Source of the DNA: DASSWB01 sp035705495
Lineage (GTDB): Bacteria > Bacteroidota > Bacteroidia > Flavobacteriales > Flavobacteriaceae
Direction of reading: 5' to 3'
NCBI GenBank assembly: GCA_035705495.1
Contig: DASSWB010000053.1
Span: 1 to 10,238, forward strand
Length of the DNA stretch: 10,238 nt
In this document: positions 5,575 through 10,238 of the stretch, in pieces
Layout of the letters: every line of letters starts with the position of its first letter
Numbering within the stretch: the stretch's first letter is position 1
Notes under the pieces: model-generated
Told to the model about the DNA's origin: nothing
Database searches by the model: none
Seen by the model: the letters and a program-made list of their open reading frames with translations, nothing else
Program-made: the position numbers and the translations under genes

Positions 5575-8571
5575 TTAAGAACTTTTCTTGCGCAAAGCGA
5601 ATACAGTTTTATTCCCAACCCACCTCGGGTCACTCACTGTTTCCTGTCGTTCAATTTTATGAATCGCAATAGAAATATAATCCAGTTCATTCACCACTTT
5701 TCCATAACACAAAAAAATACCTTTTCCCCTTACCGGATATTTATCTGCGATATTGGGAAAGTGAACCGTATCAAAAATATTCCCTTCACAATCAAAAAAT
5801 GTCGCAAAATACATATATCGGTTATTGGCCGTCCGCGTAGTTTTGACCGTGATAAGATTACCATAAATTTCCACATTTCTTCCTACGTATTTTTCCAATT
5901 CGGTTGCTTTCAGTTTTGTTTTCATCGGATTTTTCAAAAGCTGAAAATGATCAAACAATGAAAATCCGAGTACTTCCATTTGGTCAAAGGCATCAATCAA
6001 TTCGGAATAAGAAAATTTTGGAAGTTCAAAATCCTTGTGCTGTGGCCTAAACAACAACGCCTGATTTGTTCTTGGTTTGGATTTGTTCAGTTTAAAATGT
6101 GCTTTCCAAAGCAAGTGATGTTTGTCCAATCCCGTAAATCTAAAAGCATCGATTTTCAATAAAATACTGAGTTGTTCTATGGAAATATGTACCCTATCAA
6201 TAAAATCATCCAAAGATTTAAAAGTGCCCAAAAATTGTCGGTTTTCGAGAATACGCTGAATGGTTTTTAGCTCCAAATCCTTGATATAACCCAATCCCAA
6301 ATAAACATCTTTTCCATTAATTACCGTTGGATGGTCACTTTTATTAATACACGGCGGATGTACTTTTCCCCCATATTTTTTTATTTCCTGAATGTAGGTT
6401 TCCACATCGTAAAATCCGCCGCCATTATTGAGGACCGCAACCATAAATTCCAATGGAAAATAACATTTTAGATATAAACTCTGGTAACTTTCCACCGCAT
6501 AAGAAGCCGAATGTCCTTTTGGAAAAGCATAACCTGCAAAAGATTTTATCTGATTCCAGACTTCTTCTACCAACGCATCGGGATAATTTCTTGCTTTACA
6601 ATTTTCCCGGAATTTTTTTTCAATCCCTGCAATTTTTCCTTTGGATGTTTTTTTACCGCTCATACCACGCCTTAGCACATCGGCTTCATCAAAAGTCAGT
6701 CCCGCAAAAGAATGTGCGACTTTCAAAACATCTTCCTGATAAACCATTATTCCATAGGTGTCTTGCAGAATTTCATAAATCACCGGATGCGCTTGCGTTC
6801 GGCGTTCCGAATTTCGGTGGCGTTGAATATATTCCTCTTTCATTCCACCATTTGAAACCCCAGGCCTGATAATGGAACTTGCCGCAACCAAATTCAAATA
6901 ATTATCCGTTTGAAGCTTGATGAGCAAACCACGCATCGCAGGCGACTCAACATAAAAAACGCCCATACAATCCCCGGCTTTAAGTAACTCATTGATTTTC
7001 GAATCATTTTTGAAAACCTCAACATTTTCAATATCTTCAATAAATGCATCAGGCTGATTTTGTTTGATGATTTCAATGGCATCAACAATTTTTGGAAGTC
7101 CGCGTTGCGCGAGAATATCAAATTTATGAATGCCCACATCTTCGCTGATGTTCATATCAATTTGAATGGTTCGAAAACCTTTTGGCGGTAAAAAAGTAGC
7201 GGCAAAATTATAAACCGACTTTTCCAAAATCACAATTCCGCTGGAATGAACGCTCAAATAATTTGGAAAACCTTCAATTAAATAGGCATATTTCAAAGCC
7301 AATTTTTCCAGTTCTTCCAAATCGTTATAATTGAAATATCCATCAGAAAGTTTGTCGATATTTTCCTTCGGGAGCCCAAAAACCTTTCCCAGTTCCCGCA
7401 CTACTGCTTTCCGCTTAAAAGTGACATAAGTGCCCATAAGCGCTGCATTTTCATATGTTGAAAGAATATAATTGGTGATATCGTTTCTATCTCTCCACGA
7501 AAAATCCAAATCAAAATCGGGCGGTGCATTTCTGAAAGCGTTAATAAATCTTTCGAAAAACAGATTAAGTTCTATGGGATCAACATTCGTAATTCCCAAA
7601 ATGTAAGCGACAATGGAATTGGCACCGCTTCCTCGACCGATAAACGGAAAGTTCTGCGATTTTGCATATTTTACAATCTCCAAATTAATCAAAAAATACG
7701 AAGTGAATTTTAGGCCAATAATTGCATTGAGTTCCTTTTCCACACGCGCATAAACTTCTTCGGAAGCATTGGGATATCGGTTGTGCAGATTGGAATAACA
7801 CAAATCTTTCAGGTATTTTTCATCTGCTTCAATACTTTCGCCAGATAACTGCAAATTCTGATTGACACTATTTTTTTGAAATGAAAAATCCACTTTGCAA
7901 CTATCAATAATCTGCTGCGTGTTCTGCAAAATATGTGGAAAATCCTGAAATGCGACTTCAATTTCTTCCGAAGAAAACATTTCATCACTCATTTTTCCCT
8001 GCTCATTCTGCGGAAGCTTGCTCAGCAATGTATTCAAGTCGATGCAACGCAACAAACGATGTGCGTTGTAATCTTTTTTGCTTCGGAAGCTTACGCTTTG
8101 TAGAATGACGAGTTTTTCCTTCATTTTTTTAATCTCCGAAAAACGTAATTTCCGAAGATCTTCAACCGAAACGCCTATAAATTCATTTTCTCTAAAAGCT
8201 GTTTTTTTTTCTGAAATCACTTTTTCAAAAGGAAAAATCACAAAACAATCGGGCAAAATAGGTGCATCTTTTTCGAAATCCTTTTTTTCGTGAAGATGTT
8301 GGGATAAATGTTCATTAAGCTGAAGAAATCCTTCATTATTTTTGGCAATCCCCACATATTGCTGCTCCACACCATTTCTGAAATCAACACCAATCAACGG
8401 ATTGATTCCATAATTCGAAGCAATTTTCACAAAACTCAAACATCCGGAAGTATTATTAATATCAGTCAGCGCCAGACTTTTTACGTTATTTTTCACCGCA
8501 AGTTCGCACAGTGCTTCCACGGAAAAAGTTCCGTAGCGGAGAGAATAATATGTGTGGCAATTGAGGTACAT
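5575..8571 (-). CDS. dnaE2: Error-prone DNA polymerase, C family (DnaE2/ImuC type), 998 aa
   Basis: A bacterial replicative-type polymerase alpha subunit. Order: a PHP domain from residue 1 (NCHTYYSLRYGT, ALTDINN, GINPLIGVDF); the palm with GRGSGANSIVAYILG and the catalytic PDFDLDF (Asp352/354/356); the third catalytic Asp in HKFDILAQRGL (Asp485); SIIRPGVSNGG; YQEDVL (from Tyr611) with ADVLRRGMSGKK; FAGYAFPKGHSASYA (about 678-692); helix-hairpin-helix around LGLGYIKDL; the clamp-binding motif QALLF (837-841); and an OB fold (about 895-975). The PHP metal residues are largely lost, so intrinsic proofreading is unlikely. It is shorter than DnaE1 (about 1,160 aa) and ends after the OB fold, lacking the C-terminal tau-binding region, as in DnaE2/ImuC. 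It follows dinB on the same strand and would carry out translesion synthesis with it. The ATG at 8571 has an A-rich leader. Confidence 0.9.
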   Translation of the reverse strand: MYLNCHTYYSLRYGTFSVEALCELAVKNNVKSLALTDINNTSGCLSFVKIASNYGINPLIGVDFRNGVEQQYVGIAKNNEGFLQLNEHLSQHLHEKKDFEKDAPILPDCFVIFPFEKVISEKKTAFRENEFIGVSVEDLRKLRFSEIKKMKEKLVILQSVSFRSKKDYNAHRLLRCIDLNTLLSKLPQNEQGKMSDEMFSSEEIEVAFQDFPHILQNTQQIIDSCKVDFSFQKNSVNQNLQLSGESIEADEKYLKDLCYSNLHNRYPNASEEVYARVEKELNAIIGLKFTSYFLINLEIVKYAKSQNFPFIGRGSGANSIVAYILGITNVDPIELNLFFERFINAFRNAPPDFDLDFSWRDRNDITNYILSTYENAALMGTYVTFKRKAVVRELGKVFGLPKENIDKLSDGYFNYNDLEELEKLALKYAYLIEGFPNYLSVHSSGIVILEKSVYNFAATFLPPKGFRTIQIDMNISEDVGIHKFDILAQRGLPKIVDAIEIIKQNQPDAFIEDIENVEVFKNDSKINELLKAGDCMGVFYVESPAMRGLLIKLQTDNYLNLVAASSIIRPGVSNGGMKEEYIQRHRNSERRTQAHPVIYEILQDTYGIMVYQEDVLKVAHSFAGLTFDEADVLRRGMSGKKTSKGKIAGIEKKFRENCKARNYPDALVEEVWNQIKSFAGYAFPKGHSASYAVESYQSLYLKCYFPLEFMVAVLNNGGGFYDVETYIQEIKKYGGKVHPPCINKSDHPTVINGKDVYLGLGYIKDLELKTIQRILENRQFLGTFKSLDDFIDRVHISIEQLSILLKIDAFRFTGLDKHHLLWKAHFKLNKSKPRTNQALLFRPQHKDFELPKFSYSELIDAFDQMEVLGFSLFDHFQLLKNPMKTKLKATELEKYVGRNVEIYGNLITVKTTRTANNRYMYFATFFDCEGNIFDTVHFPNIADKYPVRGKGIFLCYGKVVNELDYISIAIHKIERQETVSDPRWVGNKTVFALRKKSS

Positions 8572-8590
8572 TTTTTTATTTAGATTATAA

Positions 8591-8667
8591 ACCGCTGACG
8601 CTGTTAGAATTTAGACCGCTTCGCTGTTAGACGAAAGTGTAAAAGATTGTTTTAGACCGTCACATCG
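8591..8667. repeat. Imperfect tandem repeat between dinB and dnaE2
   Basis: ACCGCTGACGCTGTTAGA (8591-8608) is followed by ACCGCTTCGCTGTTAGA (8615-8631), a period of about 24 bases. A third partial unit TAGACCGTCACATCG starts at 8653. It looks like an intergenic dispersed repeat; I have seen similar TAGACCGCT...GCTGTTAGAC runs in flavobacterial spacers, from memory only. Confidence 0.55.
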
Positions 8668-8763
8668 TCTTTCTGAACGAGCGATAGCGGAGTGAAAGAA
8701 TCTCAATGTTTAAAGCAGAATTCTTGCTCAATAAGAGATTCCTCCTTCGTCGGAATGACAAAT
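8667..8763. repeat. Inverted-repeat element of dispersed-repeat type
   Basis: The left arm (8667-8704, ending GAATCTC) and the right arm (8735-8763, beginning GAGATTC) are imperfect reverse complements: both read as variants of TTC-TTTC-GAACGAG-GGAG-GAATCTC in opposite orientation. The terminal 7 bases GAATCTC/GAGATTC (8698-8704, 8735-8741) pair exactly with a 30-base loop. The sequence type (GAGATTCCTCCTTCGTCGGAA) resembles a short repeat found many times in Bacteroidetes genomes. In the transcript it would fold between dinB and dnaE2 and could attenuate or stabilise the message. Confidence 0.6.
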
Positions 8764-8782
8764 TTCACTACTGATTACTTTC

Positions 8783-9997
8783 TCACTGATTCCTATGCGC
8801 CGGAATAACCGGTGGTTCTCCATTAAACGGATTGTCTATTCTCGCAATGTCAGCGCCCAAAGTGCAGGCTTTTATCACACTATGCGGACCAAAACGATTC
8901 CTTATTTTATCCATTGAATTGTATAAACTCAACATTTCTTCGCTGTCGTCAAACAAGCTTATCTGGTAATTCCCACCTGCCAAATCAGAAAATTTTATTC
9001 CAATCAATCGAATAAGTATGCGCCGATTGTATAATTGCTTGAACAGTTCCATAATTTTTGGAATCAAAATATGATCGGCACTCGTATAAGGAATTTTCGC
9101 TTGTTTGGAATATGTTTGAAAATCCGAATAACGAATTTTCACGCTCACACAGGAAGTCAGTTTGTTCCCATTACGAAGATGAAATGCGAGATTTTCGGCC
9201 ATCGCAACCAAGCTTGAATGCAATCTTATCACATCAATAGTGTCTTTGTGAAAAGTTCTTTCTGCGGAAATGGATTTACGTTCGTGAAACGGAATAATAG
9301 GCGAATTATCAATTCCGTTGGCGCGTTCCCAAATAATCCTTCCGTTTTTCCCCAACACACTTTCCATCATTTCCACGGGCATTTGTTGGATTGTTTCAAC
9401 TTTATGAATTCCCAATTCTATTAAAGTGCGGAAAGTTTTATTTCCCACCATAGGAATTTTATTAATCGGAAGTGGGGCGAGAAAACCTTTTTCTTCTCCG
9501 CTATGAACAACTTTTTCAGCATTGGGTTTTGCGACTCCGGTTGCAATTTTGGAAACGACTTTATTCTGTGACAAACCGAAAGAAATGGGCAAACCGCTTT
9601 CTTTGATAATCGTTTTTCGAAGCTCTGTTGCAAATTTTTCAATTCCGAAAAACTTATCCATTCCGGTTAAATCGGCATAAAATTCATCAACACTCGCTTT
9701 TTCAAAAGAAGGAACCTTACTCTTTATAATGTCTGTAACTTCTCGGGAATATTTTGTATAAGTTCCCGCATTTCCTCGGATTACTGTTGCTTGCGGACAA
9801 AGTTGGCGGGCAACTCTCATAGACATTCCGGAATGCACTCCAAACTCTCTGGTTTCATAACTACAAGCTGCCACCACGCCTCTTTCGCTCAGTCCGCCGA
9901 CCAATACTGGCTTGTTTTCCAACCTGCTATCCAGCCGACGCTCTACCGACACAAAAAAGGTATCTAAATCTAAATGTATAATTGATTTGACATTCAT
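8783..9997 (-). CDS. dinB: DNA polymerase IV (Y family), 404 aa
   Basis: A translesion polymerase. The start IIHLDLDTFFVSVE carries the first catalytic Asp (Asp10) and the steric-gate Phe15. ACSYETREFGVHSGMSM is the usual fingers region. KASVDEFYADLTG carries the paired Asp104-Glu105. GLSQNKVVSKIATGVAKP follows, then the thumb helix-hairpin-helix (LPINKIPMVGNKT) and the little-finger domain. The beta-clamp motif QISLF (345-349) lies near the end, followed by a helical tail rich in Pro/Arg. At 404 aa it is longer than the E. coli protein (351 aa), the extra part being after the clamp motif. It is the first gene of a dinB-dnaE2 pair with a 211-base gap. In Bacteroidetes this pair appears to take the place of the imuA-imuB-dnaE2 cassette. 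Two matching palindromes just upstream suggest repressor control. Confidence 0.93.
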   Translation of the reverse strand: MNVKSIIHLDLDTFFVSVERRLDSRLENKPVLVGGLSERGVVAACSYETREFGVHSGMSMRVARQLCPQATVIRGNAGTYTKYSREVTDIIKSKVPSFEKASVDEFYADLTGMDKFFGIEKFATELRKTIIKESGLPISFGLSQNKVVSKIATGVAKPNAEKVVHSGEEKGFLAPLPINKIPMVGNKTFRTLIELGIHKVETIQQMPVEMMESVLGKNGRIIWERANGIDNSPIIPFHERKSISAERTFHKDTIDVIRLHSSLVAMAENLAFHLRNGNKLTSCVSVKIRYSDFQTYSKQAKIPYTSADHILIPKIMELFKQLYNRRILIRLIGIKFSDLAGGNYQISLFDDSEEMLSLYNSMDKIRNRFGPHSVIKACTLGADIARIDNPFNGEPPVIPAHRNQ

Positions 9998-10002
9998 AAA
10001 AT

Positions 10003-10039
10003 GGAATATTTCCCCATAATTGGAAATTTTCCAAAATTA
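10003..10039 (-). promoter_or_regulatory. Twin GGAA-N3-TTCC operators with -7 box, dinB promoter
   Basis: Two 11-base palindromes of the same form stand 19 bases apart centre to centre: GGAATATTTCC (10003-10013) and GGAAATTTTCC (10022-10032). The second extends to a perfect 7-1-7 palindrome TTGGAAATTTTCCAA (10020-10034). On the - strand TAATTTTG (10039-10032) fits the TAnnTTTG -7 box and overlaps the second palindrome, so a bound repressor would block the promoter. They start 6 bases upstream of the dinB ATG. A possible -33 TTTG (10071-10068) is about 28 bases away, farther than usual. The repressor gene is not in the window; a LexA/S24-like gene often lies next to this pair. Confidence 0.55.
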
Positions 10040-10146
10040 TAAAAATAGTGGCAGAAATGATACTATTCAAAAGTTAAAAGAAGAAAAGTTTTAAAACACG
10101 AATAATTTGGATTACACCTATCTTATTCCGCAAAAGAAAACTCCTT

Positions 10147-10208
10147 TTCTTTAAAGAAGAAAGCGAATGAGAAGCCCTTTATTCTCCCTCTTCGGAAGAG
10201 TTAGAGAG
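10147..10208. repeat. Palindrome-rich right edge
   Basis: TTCTTTAAAGAA (10147-10158) is a perfect 12-base palindrome. CTCTTCGGAAGAG (10188-10200) is a 6-1-6 palindrome flanked by imperfectly matching CTCC and AGAGAG. The second part resembles an intergenic dispersed repeat (CCCTCTTCGGAAGAG type) I associate with flavobacterial genomes. No coding frame of note runs from 10000 to the window end. Confidence 0.4.
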
Positions 10209-10238
10209 GGGTTCCAGCACTTTTAATGCTTGATCTAT

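Noticed and set aside
6453..6869. 138-codon forward frame opposite dnaE2
   Set aside because: Antisense of the conserved polymerase motifs; composition is that of a complement frame and there is no promoter.
8591..8763. CRISPR array between the polymerases
   Set aside because: Only two clear units with about 7-base gaps and diverged copies; no regular repeats or unique spacers of CRISPR size.

Overview
The window looks like a chromosomal segment from a marine or soil-type Bacteroidetes, most likely class Flavobacteriia. It is AT-rich, gene starts have A-rich leaders instead of Shine-Dalgarno sequences, several starts are preceded by a TAnnTTTG -7 box, and the recognisable proteins (a half-length DEAD helicase, a short SSB, a DinB/DnaE2 pair and a modular surface lipoprotein) match families I associate with Flavobacteriia. 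The genus cannot be settled by reading alone.

Layout. 1-430 is non-coding with a few hairpins. 431-823 (-) is an unknown 130-aa protein with a hairpin in its leader. 1016-1630 (-) is a stand-alone first RecA-like domain of a DEAD-box helicase in which the DEAD box reads EDAE. Divergent from it, 1850-2185 (+) is a short single-stranded DNA-binding protein followed by a clear terminator. 2433-4397 (+) is a large secreted lipoprotein gene cut by an in-frame TAG codon into a 101-aa exported stub and a 548-aa remainder. 25 bases further on is a six-helix membrane protein (4423-5043, +). Directly after that lies an orphan, start-less copy of the lipoprotein's last ~100 codons (to 5383). 5575-8571 (-) is a C-family (DnaE2-type) DNA polymerase and 8783-9997 (-) a Y-family DNA polymerase IV. 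A dispersed-repeat-like block of about 170 bases lies between the two.

How the parts fit. dinB followed by dnaE2 on the same strand is the Bacteroidetes form of an SOS-type translesion 'mutasome'. Both carry clamp-binding motifs (QISLF and QALLF). Just upstream of dinB are two 11-base palindromes of the same form, GGAA-N3-TTCC, 19 bases apart, one overlapping the likely -7 box. They are good candidates for the damage-response operator. The short SSB and half-helicase are further DNA-transaction genes, but nothing in the sequence ties them to the mutasome.

The lipoprotein / membrane protein / orphan-tail cluster is the most accessory-looking part. From memory of the family, the lipoprotein resembles modular Bacteroidetes surface proteins that occur in tandem paralogous arrays. 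The membrane protein could be its partner or immunity protein, and the orphan tail looks like the scar of a deleted second paralogue. The effector/immunity idea is inference; the stop codon and the duplicated tail are seen directly.
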